Assembly: GCA_945643635.1 (NCBI GenBank)
Contig: CALZFC010000077.1
Coordinates: forward strand, 904,001-968,000
Source: Allodiplogaster sudhausi
Lineage: Eukaryota > Nematoda > Chromadorea > Rhabditida > Diplogasteridae
Direction of reading: 5' to 3'
DNA: 64,000 nt
Part shown: piece after piece, positions 12,401-23,610 of the stretch
Layout of the letters: each line of letters begins with the position of its first letter
Numbering within the stretch: the stretch's first letter is position 1
Made by a program: the position numbers and the translations under genes
The notes under the pieces: generated by a model
Seen by the model: the letters and a program-made list of their open reading frames with translations, nothing else
The model's database searches: none
Told to the model about the DNA's origin: nothing

Positions 12401-13546
12401 TCAACGGAGCTGTCGCTGCGTCCTCGCAACGTGTACATCTCATTCGGGACGGTGATGCGCGCGCATCTGATGCCCGAATATTTCAAGGTAGTTATTATCA
12501 GTTATCGCCCTATGTTATCTGAAGCCAGTGTGATTCAATAGGTTGAAAGTTCTGATTCATGAAGAAGTCCACCAATTCGCGTGCAACTTTGAGTTAGACT
12601 TGCAAATTGTAGACGCCCTCCAAATGTACATTCACAGATGAGCATCCGCGCGCTCGCTCTCGCTATGCCGAACGTGACCTTCATCTGGAAGTACGAAATC
12701 CCCGAGGACAACATCGCCGCCGGCGTTCCCAATCTCTTCACGCACGCTTGGCTGCCGGATTTGCTAGGTAAGACATTTTAACAGATTTCTCATAATCATT
12801 ACGTCATAAGATTTTTTTCATTTTGATTTAAGCATGAACTTGTGCCTGAATGAGCAAGAAACGATATCCTAAAAAATGTTGAGCAGGTCACAATGGAGGA
12901 ATACTTTTCGTAATAAAGATAACATACAACATTTAGGAGACAAGCGCCTCTCCCTGTTCGTTGGCCACGGCGGCGCTGGCTCCGCGTACGAAACGGCGCT
13001 TTCCGGTGTGCCTACCGTAACCGTGCCCGTCATGTACGATCAAATGCGCAACGCAGAAATGCTGAAGCGGCTTGGCATTGGAAGAATCGTGAACCGGGAC
13101 GACTTGGCCAATCCTGAGATTCTGATCGAAGCTGTTCGAGATGTTCTGGAGAATGACACGTAAGCAAGTGCATTATCGTGAAATTGCAAAGATCATTAGT
13201 GTAGTTTCTCTTCAATTAGATAAAATACTTTTGTCCATCTTTCTTTCTCCATAGATATCGCGAACGTGCCCGCCACGTGGCTCAAATGGTAGCTGCTCAG
13301 CCTCAGTCGGTCCGCTCCCGCCTTGTTTCCCACTTCGAGTTCATGGCCAAGTTCGGCCCGCTCGACCAACTCGACCACGCCGGCAAAGACATGGGAGTCG
13401 TCCAGTTCTACAATATCGACATCTTCGCCTTCTTTGCTGCCGCAATCTTGCTTGTTCTTGTCGTTTTCGTCTTGATTCTAAGGGCAATTTATAATTTCAT
13501 TCCATTCGTAATGATAAGCGTCAGTAAGAGTGAGAAAACTGAATGA
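9403..13546 (+). pseudogene. UDP-glucuronosyltransferase A, broken by a transposon and an exon-7 lesion
   Basis: All eleven exons of the UGT layout are present: 9403-9564, 9889-10062, 10129-10171, 10274-10348 plus 11517-11531, 11688-11795, 11967-12118, 12194 to about 12307, 12395-12487, 12638-12767, 12937-13159 and 13255-13546. It has a signal peptide, the GHSH acceptor-site motif, the donor-binding block FVGHGGAGSAYETALSGVP and a C-terminal membrane anchor. Two lesions kill it. A 1165-bp element splits exon 4; without it and one CAG the exon is exactly 90 nt, as in UGT-C. Exon 7 has also lost its last codons and donor after VPMK, shifting the frame. Exon 9 lacks the two codons QT, in frame. 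An AATAAA follows at 13649. UGTs are ER-membrane enzymes that add sugars to small lipophilic substrates. Confidence 0.82.
10349..11513. mobile_element. Non-autonomous TIR transposon inserted in UGT-A exon 4
   Basis: Its ends are the inverted repeat CCGCACGATTAATC, flanked by a 3-bp duplication CAG (10346-10348 and 11514-11516). Removing the element and one CAG restores a 90-nt exon equal in length to exon 4 of UGT-B and UGT-C, which confirms the borders. Both subterminal regions repeat palindromic TGTCCWGGACAT-like units. Inside is a directly repeated block of about 60 bases (about 10980-11085). No transposase was recognised. Confidence 0.85.
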
Positions 13547-14722
13547 TTTTATGATTTAACCCTTGCAATTTCCTTGATCTCCATATTTTTACATGCCTGC
13601 TTATTGTTAGATTTAAAACTCTAGTGCAACCCAGATAAATTTTTTTTAAATAAACTCGCATTAAATAGAACTGATTAACTTCCTGCGTCTCATATCACTT
13701 TGAATAAACTTGAAATCATAATACTATTTCGAAGTTCTTTTTTTGCATGTCTATTATACCTTCTTACACGAGAAGATTCCATTTAGGTGCAGACGACTAT
13801 CTGAAGAAGGCAATGGTTTTCTTCTTCTGCACCACATGCAAAATTGCAATTTCCATCTCCGAGAAAAATCAATATTCCCTTACTTTCCGGGGGATCGTAA
13901 AGGGTCCTTTACACGAATACAGATGCCGTCTATTTCGCTTCCGGCGCAGGATCGAAAAGAGGCAGAGAAATCACAAGTAATTCTAACATAAGATTTTTTG
14001 TCGGTTCTGTTCGAGAATTCTCTGTATTGCTTGTGTTTTCTCTATTCGGCTAGAAGCCATACATTAATATTCGCGCGGAGAGCACAAAGGAACTCAGCAC
14101 TATGCACAACATCAGCGATAAATTGTAACTGTGCTATATAGACGTTCCTAAGAGGCCTGAGCATTTCACAAAAGTGTGGACATTAGAGGGTTGTGTATCC
14201 CGGCTCCCAGGGATCGTAGAGACCTATTTTTCCACTCAACTCGATTCCCTTTGAACATTGATCTATAAAATCATGTTTACTTTTGCCGTTGAAAAGTGAT
14301 AATTTACATACATATGCCTTAATATTCTCACCGCAAATACGAAGGGAAAAGGTCGTTGTCAATTTGAGTCAAATATTAGTAACAATTTTTCATGATTTTT
14401 TAAACTAAATTTATCGCATATTCATTCGCACAGTTTTGCGAGGAAACTCTCGGAAAGCAGGGATGACGATTTGTTTGCTTGGCATCTTTAGATAAATTCA
14501 CTCATATTTCACAAATATTAAACTTTAAATGTTCTTTTTTTATGGCTTGAAAATTTTTCACCTCTCGTATTTAAACAAGTCATACGCACCTCATACTCAG
14601 TTTGAAACTTCTCCTTCCTCCCATGACGTGAACCCACAGAAAACATGTTATTGCATATACATTGAAGACAATACTTTTATACGTTGAAAGGGAAAAGGAG
14701 GGGGGAGAAATGATGGATAGGC
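13547..14722. other. Intergenic after UGT-A
   Basis: It holds the UGT-A poly(A) signal near 13649. An open segment at about 13747-13980 follows a plausible acceptor (CATTTAG) but resembles nothing known. The remainder is AT-rich without supported exons. Confidence 0.45.
13649..13654 (+). terminator. Poly(A) signal of UGT-A
   Basis: AATAAA lies about 100 bases after the UGT-A stop codon at 13546. Confidence 0.45.
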
Positions 14723-15930
14723 TCATGCTCCATCATTCCAGACTTTCACGAAAAAACAGATCATGAAGGGCAGCGGGATCAGCAACGCCGCAGCCATCGG
14801 ACCGATCAACTGCAAATTTTTTTACCTATATTTAAATTTGTATCATTTAAAATCATTTTTTTTTCTGTGAAACAATCTGATTTTGCGTTATCCCTAGCGA
14901 CAAAAAAATTTTTTACAACTAACCCAAATACCTCCACCCTCAAAAAACGACGTCGTAAAGGTCGCTTCGATGTACTCCACGTTCGGATTGCTTGAATTTA
15001 AATTAATCTTTTATGTGGATTCTTTCGGCGAACTTTGGTGACAGACTTGAAAATCGAAAAGCATGAACAATGTATAATAAAAGAAAATCAGACGAGTACT
15101 GAGAATTTAGAGACAGCAGCAATCACAGATTGACCTTGATTACAATTGTCTATTCCTTCATACTAAGCGCATCTCTCTGATTCTGCAGACTGACTGTTCG
15201 CTCTTGTCTTCTTTCGCCGGCTCGCTAGACGGAGTTCCCTGAGTTGAGGCTTCGGAAGTGGTTGTGGCAGGCGGAGTCGTGGAGTGCTGTGCCACTTTGT
15301 ACATCTCCGCTGCAATCGCAATGCTGCTTTCCTGGAATAAATTAATAGTAAGCAATATTAAAAATATGCCACAAATACAAAAAATTGTATAGCACAATAA
15401 CAATAACTGTTCAGTACCTGAGTGGCACGGTCGTCGGAGCAGTGGTTCTTGATGCGGCTGTCGCAGAAGCAGAGGTAACTGAAAGGAGAATACTCTTACG
15501 TTTTAGACGACAAATAGAATTGAATGAAAGCAAAAGGTGCTTAACAGTACAAAGCTGTTAATAACGCATAAACGAAAAGGAAGGTTACGGACCTCCCAAA
15601 GTTGCCGTTCGGACCGCAGCCTTCCTTGTGGGCCCATGAGCAGTTTGCACGACGCGAAAACGAAAGGGTAGCTACATCGTCCATCGAATTCACCAGAACA
15701 CAGTACGGCTCCTCACCATTACAATTGTACTTGTTGCCACGGTAATCAGTGCAGAAAGTGGGAGCTGCCTGCAGTGAATTTAGCATTATTCATTATCCCA
15801 TCATTAAAGAGATCATAATATATATATTTCACTGAGTTCAAAATTTTTTTTTTACATCTTCTGCCGTAGCGAATCCGAGCAGCAGGAGAAGAGGAAGAGA
15901 GAGGAGCAGAAGAGGGAAGAGGAGACGCAT
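14723..15930 (-). CDS. Secreted or membrane-anchored Cys-rich protein, ET-module/Ly6-like
   Basis: Exons: 15930-15856 (signal peptide, 25 aa, Leu-rich, ending FATAED), 15768-15593, 15478-15418, 15331-15164 and 14809-14723, with phases consistent throughout. The mature domain has about ten cysteines in a Ly6/ET-like spacing (FCTDY, YNCNG, YCVLV, NCSWAHKEGC, then YLCFCDSRIKNHC). A Thr/Ser/Pro-rich linker follows. The last exon is a hydrophobic segment (MAAALLIPLPFMICFF) fitting a transmembrane or anchor signal. A TTTCTTGCAG acceptor 14 bases upstream of the ATG suggests trans-splicing or a 5' UTR intron. If the GTATGA donor after 15164 is not used, the protein ends at 15158 without the anchor. 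A further small exon near 14937-14996 is possible. Exact family and ligand are unknown. Confidence 0.65.
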
Positions 15931-16019
15931 TGAGGCAGATTGCACTGCAAGAAAGGATAAGTTCATTTTGATGGTCAAGCACACCGTGAGGGATTTAGGA
16001 ACTTACCTTTGTACCTATC

Positions 16020-16215
16020 GGAAGGAGATATCGGTGGTGAACGACAGAAAGAGAAAGTAGCAGAGGAGAGGGAAAGTGAAAGAGAACTAGGAAAGGGGCG
16101 AGAGCGGAGAGGCGATGGAGGGAAGAGAAAGTAAGGGAAAGAGGGAGAAGGAAGGGAGCAAGGGAAGGGAAAGCGAAAGGGAGGAGGGAGGTTGGAAAAT
16201 TGAGAGGGAGTAAGG
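16020..16215. repeat. Polypurine tract upstream of the Cys-rich gene
   Basis: About 190 bases are almost entirely A and G on the plus strand without a strict repeat unit. The tract lies just 5' of the minus-strand Cys-rich gene, so its coding strand is polypyrimidine there. It could form triplex DNA or exclude nucleosomes; this is inference. Confidence 0.6.
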
Positions 16216-16489
16216 GAATGTAAATTCAGTAGATGTCTTCAGCTGTCCCTCGAGGAGAACAAAAGGAAGTTGGCAATTAAATGTACAAATCAGCCGCTTT
16301 TATACTGCCAATATGCAGTTTTTTGCATAATGATGTTCGAAACGCGAAAAAGTTCAATGTTTCGAACTTAGTGACCACCAAAAAGGGTCAGAAATTTCAG
16401 TTTAACAGCAATCTTCCGAGATAACACGTAGTGAGCTTTTATTTAGCTAATTTGGTAATTTCTACTATGCAATCTTAAAAATCACATAC

Positions 16490-16729
16490 CCATTCTTCTA
16501 ATTTTTCCACTGCGGACTCGGTCGCTTCCTTCCCACAGTTGTTATAACTGTCCGTTGATCTAGAAATGACATAAAATTGAATTTATTTACATTTCGTAAT
16601 TCTTGTATAATCTATCGGAAAAATTAAAATTAATGCGGAAAATTGCAATGGGAAGTGCTACTTTTCAACTTTTTAAAATTTACTCTTTGCTGTTGCATTG
16701 GCATGCCCAATCCGGACCACAGAACGATC
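16490..16729 (-). CDS. Two candidate exons of an unrecognised small Cys-rich protein
   Basis: Exon 16729-16684 follows a TATTAG acceptor and encodes SFCGPDWACQCNSKE, ending at GTAAAT. Exon 16559-16490 follows TTTCTAG, continues in phase (STDSYNNCGKEATESAVEK, then a Leu/Glu-rich tail) and ends at a canonical GTATGT donor. First and last exons were not found. A decayed copy of the first exon and its flank sits in intron 5 of UGT-C (about 21810-21890), showing the piece was duplicated with UGT sequence. Partial or dead gene; function unknown. Confidence 0.35.
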
Positions 16730-16784
16730 CTAATAGCGAAAATTTTGAATTTTCGCCTCCTTTAATCAGATGAATTCTCCATAG

Positions 16785-17073
16785 ATACCGCGAACGTGCC
16801 CGCCGCGTTGCCGAGATGGTAGCTGCTCACGATCAGCCTCAGTCGGTCAGCGACCGCCTTGTTTCCCACTTCGAGTTCATGGCCAAGTTCGGCCCGCTCG
16901 ACCAACTCGACCACGCCGGCAAAGACATGGGAGTCGTCCAGTTCTACAATATCGACATCTTCGCACTCTTTGCTGCTGCTTGTTCTCGTTACATTTATTT
17001 TTTTATTCTACGGGCAATTTACGATTTCATTCCCCTCATTAGGAAAAGTCTTGAAAAAAGTGAAAAGATTTGA
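16785..17073 (+). pseudogene. Orphan UGT terminal exon
   Basis: A TCCATAG acceptor precedes a complete copy of UGT exon 11 (YRERARRVAEMVAAHD onwards) ending in a membrane segment and stop. No exon 1 to 10 lies between it and UGT-A. Codons HD are an insertion relative to the other copies. It is nearly identical to UGT-A, B and C across the central 88 bases, although it cannot encode a UGT alone. Confidence 0.85.
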
Positions 17074-17360
17074 ACGTGTAAGCTATCATTGTACAAGTTC
17101 ACCGATCTCTTAATAATAGTTTGTGTTATCATAACAAGCTAGTCTGACAAGCTTCCTTTAACGACAAATAATAAAAAATAAAACAAGAAAAGTAAATAAA
17201 TCTCTTAATTCATCCACGTTCTCCTCGTCGCATTGCATATTTTAGAAAGGAAACGAGATATCACTTCGAAGTTCTCTGATCAGACTATAAATTGCATTTG
17301 TACAGAAGATGACAACAAACACAACACGGACTGCGCGGCATTCCACGTCGCTGCCTCAGG

Positions 17361-19487
17361 CGGCGCGATATGGACGTCGTCGCAGACGAATCCGTACGGG
17401 TTCACACAGGCGAGAGAACTTCTCTATACCATGTGAATTTGTTAAAATCGATATCATCATTTTTATCTACACGTCTAATATGGCATCTTTGCAGTAGTAA
17501 GTGATGACGAGCTCTTTTCAAGTTTGGCAGTGTTTTAAATTGCGACTACATAAACTGCGATTTTAAATTGCAGTGTTTTAAATTGCAATTATTTAAAATC
17601 ACATAATATCATCTCGATACATTTACAGTCGTCCTGCAAAACGCTGAGCTACTGAATCAGCTACAAGATGAGCAATTCGATGGTGCATTCAGCGAGTACA
17701 TTAATCTATGTGGATTTGGTATTGTTTACGTTCATCCTAAATGTATTTGTTTCTCTTCATATAAATTAATATAAATCTGGAGAAAAATTAGTAATTTAGT
17801 TTTCGTATGGCAGGACTTTTCCACATTCTCGGCATCAAAAAGTATGCGGTTACTCAGACGATGGCTTCCATCGACTTTCCCTACGTAACTGGCATGCCGC
17901 TATTTCCGAGCTTCACGCCAAGTCAATGAAACAATCAATATCTTTCTCATCCGACGTGCACCTTTTTTAATGAATATAATTTGTTTTAACAATCATATGT
18001 AACTATTTTAGGCGTGACGTCACTTCACGGCGATCAAATGTCGTTCGTGGAGCGCGTTTCGAACCTGATATATTTCAATCACTGGACTTACTACCACTTC
18101 AGGACCGGCATTAATAGAGTTCTCAAAGAATTCGACAGCACTATGCCGTGTTGGATGTCGGAAAAAACCGAACCCACGATGGAAAAAATAACAAAATTCT
18201 TTCTTTTTTTGTCAGGATATTGTGAGGAACTCAAGCTACTTCTTCCTGAACACAGAAGCATTTGTGGACTTTCCACGGATCGTTAGCCGAAAAATGGTTG
18301 ACATTGGTGGAATTGCAGTGCCGATGACATTCAAGCCACTTGAGGAGGTTCTTTCTATCTTTCAACATCATGTTAAACAACATTGTGAAATAAGTCAATT
18401 TGTGCAAGCTGATAATCAATTTCAGCCACTATCGTCAATTCTGTCAGTTCGTCCACAAACGGTCTACATCTCGTTTGGCAGTGTTATGCTCACTCATCTC
18501 ATGCCGGAGAGCTTCAAGGTTCAAGAAGAGCATATGTACATACTATATCCTTCAATATCACCCAAGTTGTTCAGATCAATCTTTTCTCGCAATACTTGTT
18601 CAAGTAAGTGTTCTTCTAAATTGCCATTATCATTTAGATGAGCATTCGGAAGCTGTCTCTCGCGATGCCGAACGTGACATTCATCTGGAAGTACGAGAAG
18701 CCTGAGGACGGCGTCGCTGCCGGAATTCCGAATCTCATCACGCACAATTGGCTGCCACAGACAGATTTGCTAAGTAAAGGAGAGTAGGGGGAAGGGGGGG
18801 GGGAGAGTTCAACTTTAGCTCCTTATTAGGGTTCGCGCGAGCGAACAATGATTGACGCCTAGAAAACAGACGTCCCAGATTTCAACGCATTCAGGAGACA
18901 AGCGCCTCTCCCTGTTCGTCGGCCACGGCGGCGCTGGCTCCGCGTACGAAACAGCGCTTTCCGGTGTGCCTACCGTAACCGTGCCAGTCCTCTATGATCA
19001 AATGCGTAATGCCGAAATGCTGAAACGTCTGGCCGACTCGGACATTCTCATCGAAGCTGTCCGAGATGTGCTTCAGAATGACAAGTCAGAATTAGACTCT
19101 GCTTTTCAGGACCACGCAAACTTGTACGGATAGACGTGAACAAATTATAATTTCAGTATGTTTTCTTTTGCTTAATCAGGCATGCATTCTTCTAGATATC
19201 GCGAACAAGCCCGTCGCGTGGCCCAAATGGTAGCTGCTCAGCCCCAGTCGGTTCGCGCCCGCCTCGTTTCCCACTTCGAGTTCATGGCCAAGTTCGGCCC
19301 GCTCGACCAACTCGACCACGCCGGCAAAGACATGGGAGTCGTCCAGTTCTATAATATCGACATCTTTGCTTTCTTTGCTGCCGCGCTTGTTCTTGTTTTA
19401 TTTGCTTTGCTTGCCACTCTAAGGGCTATTTACGATTGCATTCCTCTTATTCGGATAAGTGCTGATAAGAGTAAGAAGTGTGAATGA
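17361..19487 (+). pseudogene. UDP-glucuronosyltransferase B (pseudogene lacking exons 1 and 3)
   Basis: Recognisable parts: a remnant of the exon-2 end (17361-17409, IWTSSQTNPYGFTQ), then exons 4 to 11 at 17629-17718, 17814-17921, 18012-18156, 18216-18347, 18426-18518, 18638-18773, 18895-19084 and 19196-19487. No signal-peptide exon and no exon 3 exist upstream. Exon 6 ends one base short of phase, so it does not join exon 7 correctly. Exon 10 has an in-frame 33-base deletion between MLKRL and ILIEAV, removing part of the sugar-donor pocket. The C-terminal membrane anchor is intact. Low divergence of exons 10 and 11 contrasts with the overall decay. Confidence 0.8.
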
Positions 19488-20424
19488 TTCTATTTTTCGA
19501 TTTTATTGTTGTAATATCGGTTGCTACATATATTGAATTCCAATTTCGTCTGTTTGATCACACATGTTTGTAAAATGCTGCGAGAATGTTGGTAATATGT
19601 AACGAGTTCGCGAAAACGAAGTGCCAGTCACTTTGAATATTATTCCAATCTAATCAAATCGGAGTTGTCTGACGGCTCAAACAAGATGTTGAAAGTGGCA
19701 AACCAATGCTCAGTAACCTGCATTCAATTTGAAAAATCAGTATAAAAGCTTTGAATTAATATTTTTAAGAAAACAATGCGCCGAAGTCATTTTTTCAACC
19801 GTAGCAATCGATTTGGTCATGTGAGATTAAAATCCTCCAACTTATGTATTAAGATGGTTCCTATGTTAGTAAGCTTTTGCTTTGGCTTGATACGGCTCAG
19901 CGCCGCCAAGGCTTTGATCGGAGCTGTATGCAGATAATGTTTTGCGAGGAATTCAGATGTTACCAATTCTTTCAGTTTTATGCTATTTGTCCGCATTTTA
20001 CACGACGAGAAAGCTGCTCGACGATACCGACGGGGGGCGTTAAGAAGAATTGCACAACATTTCGTAAAGAGACCAACATTTTCTTAGCTCTGAATTGTGC
20101 ATGCGGAATTAGGCGGGAAGTGTAGCAAAGTTGTAACTTATGTATACAGAGGACACAAGCTGATTTTGTAAGTTACAACTTTGCTACACTTCCCGCCTAG
20201 TTTCGTACACACAGTTCAGAGCTAAGAAAATATTGGTCTCTTTACGAAATGTTGTGCAATTCTCCTTAACACGATCATTCAGACCACGCCCCCTGTCGGT
20301 ATCGAGCAGCCCTTCGAAAGGCCACTGTCAGAAAGTGCTTTTTATTTAGGTGTCACGTGTATGCCAGCTCTTACTTGCTTCGTCTAACTTACATTTCTTT
20401 GACTTCATTTACGGCCAAAGGATC
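19488..20424. other. UGT-B to UGT-C intergenic region with foldback
   Basis: Beyond the hairpin listed separately, there is an unrecognised open segment at 19877-20125 that overlaps the hairpin's left arm and is not supported as coding. This stretch includes the presumptive UGT-C promoter. Confidence 0.45.
20013..20310. repeat. Long inverted repeat upstream of UGT-C
   Basis: Arms 20013-20140 and 20169-20310 are reverse complements with a few mismatches and small indels, separated by about 28 bases. The innermost 28 bases of each arm match almost perfectly (TAAGTTACAACTTTGCTACA and onward). It ends 115 bases before the UGT-C start codon. No target duplication was identified. Probably a foldback element; a transcript would form double-stranded RNA. 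Confidence 0.8.
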
Positions 20425-23400
20425 ATGAACATGGCGAAAGTTTCTTCAACTTTTCTCATTTTCCTCCTCCTCGAGACAACTTCCGCGCTCAAATTCCTCG
20501 CGTGGAATCCGATCTTTGGGCACAGCCATGCCAACTTTATTGGCAAAGTCGCTGAGACTCTCGCTGAGGCGGGCCATGAAGTGGTAAGCGAACGATTTTG
20601 ACAGCTTTCCAAATAAGGTTCCTCAACGATTTCTTAAGTAATTGAAATAAAAGGCGACAAATAAAGATTTATTTACTCTCAAGGTGATGCTCAGTCCGCT
20701 CACGCACACTGGCTATCGAAATGTGACGAGTAAGCTTGCACGGGCCATTCACGTCGTTGGCAACCAGTTCACCAAGGGCTACGCACGGCTACAACATGTA
20801 TCAATGAGCGAAGGGCTCTGGACGGGATCGCAGCGTAATCCATACATCTTCGTGCAGGTTTAGAGAGATCACCTAGAAAATTTTGTGAGATTTCAAATTG
20901 CCGCCCTCTCTCATTCACGCGTGCTATTTTCACGCAGCGTGTTTCTCCAAAATAGCACGCAAGAAAGATAGGGCAGACGCGGCGATTCTGATATGAATTA
21001 ATTCATTTTCTTCAGCTTTTATTCCATGCTTCTATAATGATAAAACTATAATGATCGAATTTCAGATGACGAAACACTTGACTCCGTATTTTGCAGAGAT
21101 GTGCAAAAGTCAGTTTGCTCTAATACAAAAAAAGAACTTTATATAAGCGAAAGAATACCACAGCTTTAAGCCACGCATTTTTATTACAATTTTAAAAGAA
21201 CACAGTACAAAATTGAACTGTAAAGTGTTACATTGCTAATATCTCCAGTTGTGCTGCACTCGCCGGGTCTACTCGAGCAGCTTCGCGCTGAGAATTTCGA
21301 CGGCGCATTCGGCGAATACATTGACCTTTGCGGATTCGGTTCGATCTCTAATAAATAATAATATTAATAATAATGATATGTAATAATAATATAATAATAA
21401 TAATATGATGCCTCTTATTGATGTGGTTTTTTGAATCAGCAAGGATGTAAAAGAAATTTGTTGGATCTTTTTTTTAGCAAAGTATATTAGAATGTAAAAC
21501 AAAACGATAAAAGATGCTTTCTACTAGGCATCTTCCATATCCTCGGCATCAAGAAATATGCGGTAACTCAAAAGCTGGCCTCAATAGACGACGGCTACAT
21601 TACGGGCGTTCCACCGTTTCCAAGCTTTACTCCAGGTCAATTCATTTAAGTTCTTTTATCGCTTGCATATTTTAAAACGCTACTTTCCTCACAAGCCTTT
21701 AAAGTTAAATTTAAAGCTCTGTGTAACACACTAGTATTTCCTTTGGATCAGGCGACTCCTTTCAGATGCAAATTACTCCTTTAACTTTAAGTTTAGAAAA
21801 TTTACTCTTTGCTGGTTTATTCGCAAGGTCAATCCGGACACAATCATAGGATCATCCTTATAACACAAATTAGAGTTTCCACCTTTCTTTAAAGTATCTC
21901 TTTCAATTGCAATGAATAAAGTCAATAACTTAGGCCTACTCTCCCTCCACGGCGATGTCATGACGTTTACCGAGCGTGTCACCAACATGATATTCGTGCA
22001 TTTCTATCAAAAGAAGTACGACAACTTGAGAAGCGGCTACAACAAACTGTTCGCGGAGTATGACAGGAACATGCCTCCTATTGATGTTAGTTCCGTTTGA
22101 GATTTGAGTTTTGTAGTTAAAGTATTAAACATGCATATTTTGGCTTCGCGTCCTTTCCCCTGAATATCAGGAGAGAGGACATATAATTTTAGCGGACCTG
22201 TAACTGAAAAAGTCATGACAATTGAAACGAAAAAGATTTTATTTCAAGCAAGGCTTTATGTTACTTACGAAGAAGATAACAGTTGAATTACATGATCTTA
22301 TATCTTGAAATTCAGGATATCGTTCGAAATGCCAGCTACTTCTTCTTGAATACGGAACCATTGGTTGACTTTCCACGGATCATCAGCCGCAAAATGGTCG
22401 ACATTGGCGGAATTGCAGTGCCGACGAAGTTCAAGCCATTAGATGAGGTGATTCCAGTAAAAGAAATTTGCGTAGATTTTGGTAATGACAGCGTTGTATT
22501 TTATAAAGTATATAAAATAGTTATTTATTTGCTTGACTATTTTATTGAACGCTTTTAGCCCCTCTCGTCTGAGCTGTCACTTCGTCGCCAAACCGTCTAC
22601 ATCTCGTTTGGCTCTGTAATGCGCTCGCATCTGATGCCTGCAACATTCAAGGTAATAATAGTCAATTTATACGAATTATCCCTCTACGTTACTGTTTTAA
22701 AATAATATCGTGAGTATAGAGAAGCATCCGCGAACTCGCGCTTGCAATGCCAAACGTGACCTTCATCTGGAAATACGAAATCCCTGAGGACAAAATTGCC
22801 GCGGACGTTCCGAATCTCATCACGCACACTTGGCTGCCGCAGACGGATCTGCTTAGTCAGTTGCGCCATAAACTGCAAAGAGATTTGTCCATACACATAT
22901 CGCTTGCAATTTCTCATTAAAAGTAGCATCTCTTTTATCTAGGAGACAAGCGTCTCTCCATGTTCGTCGGCCACGGCGGCGCTGGCTCCGCGTACGAAAC
23001 GGCGCTTTCCGGTGTGCCTACCGTAACCGTGCCCGTCATGTACGATCAAATGCGCAACGCAGAAATGCTCAAGCGGCTTGGCATTGGACGAATCGTCAAC
23101 CGGGACCAATTGGCGAATCCAGAGATTCTGATCGAAGCAGTCAGAGATGTCCTTGAGAATGATAAGTATGATTTTGGATTATTACACCTTGAAAGAGCAA
23201 TAATTAATTTTTTCTCGTAATTTTATCGAAAGATTCTGAAATACATGTTGGAATGGCCTTGTTGAAAGGAAAGTGTTTTATTCTAACAATTGCACTGTTT
23301 CATTCTCCATAGATACCGCGAACGAGCCCGTCGCGTAGCCCAAATGGTAGCAGCTCAGCCTCAGTCGGTCCGCGCCCGCCTCGTTTCCCACTTCGAGTTC

Positions 23401-23610
23401 ATGGCCAAGTTCGGCCCGCTCGACCAACTCGACCACGCCGGCAAAGACATGGGAGTCGTCCAGTTCTACAATATCGACATCTTTGCCTTCTTTGCTGCCG
23501 CACTGATTCTTGCCATCGCAATTGTCATGTTCGTCCTATGGAAAATTAGCATTTCCCTAGTCAACATTATTCGACTTCAACGTGTCAAGACGAATAAGAA
23601 GTTTGCGTAG
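20425..23610 (+). CDS. UDP-glucuronosyltransferase C, intact (11 exons, 535 aa)
   Basis: Exons: 20425-20583, 20684-20857, 21066-21108, 21249-21338, 21528-21635, 21934-22085, 22316-22447, 22559-22651, 22720-22855, 22943-23165 and 23313-23610. Phases agree throughout and the 1608 nt encode 535 aa, a normal UGT length. Residues 1 to about 21 are a signal peptide. GHSH (residues 32-35) carries the likely catalytic His. The UDP-sugar site is FVGHGGAGSAYETALSGVP (from residue 370) with DQMRNAE after it. A single TM helix (about 493-513) and a basic tail end it, typical of ER-lumen enzymes. The role is conjugation of a sugar to small hydrophobic substrates, in detoxification or signalling; the substrate is not predictable. 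A second ATG two codons downstream is also possible as start. Intron 5 contains a decayed Cys-rich exon. Confidence 0.9.
21810..21890 (-). pseudogene. Decayed copy of Cys-rich exon in UGT-C intron 5
   Basis: On the minus strand this aligns with 16684-16760, sharing GGTCCGGATTG-like and CAGCAAAGAGTAAA segments, but the cysteine frame is lost. It implies that UGT-C and the region upstream of UGT-B share a duplicated ancestor. Confidence 0.45.

Noticed and set aside
13747..13980. Open reading segment after UGT-A
   Set aside because: Has a possible acceptor but two overlapping frames are open and neither resembles a UGT exon or another known protein.
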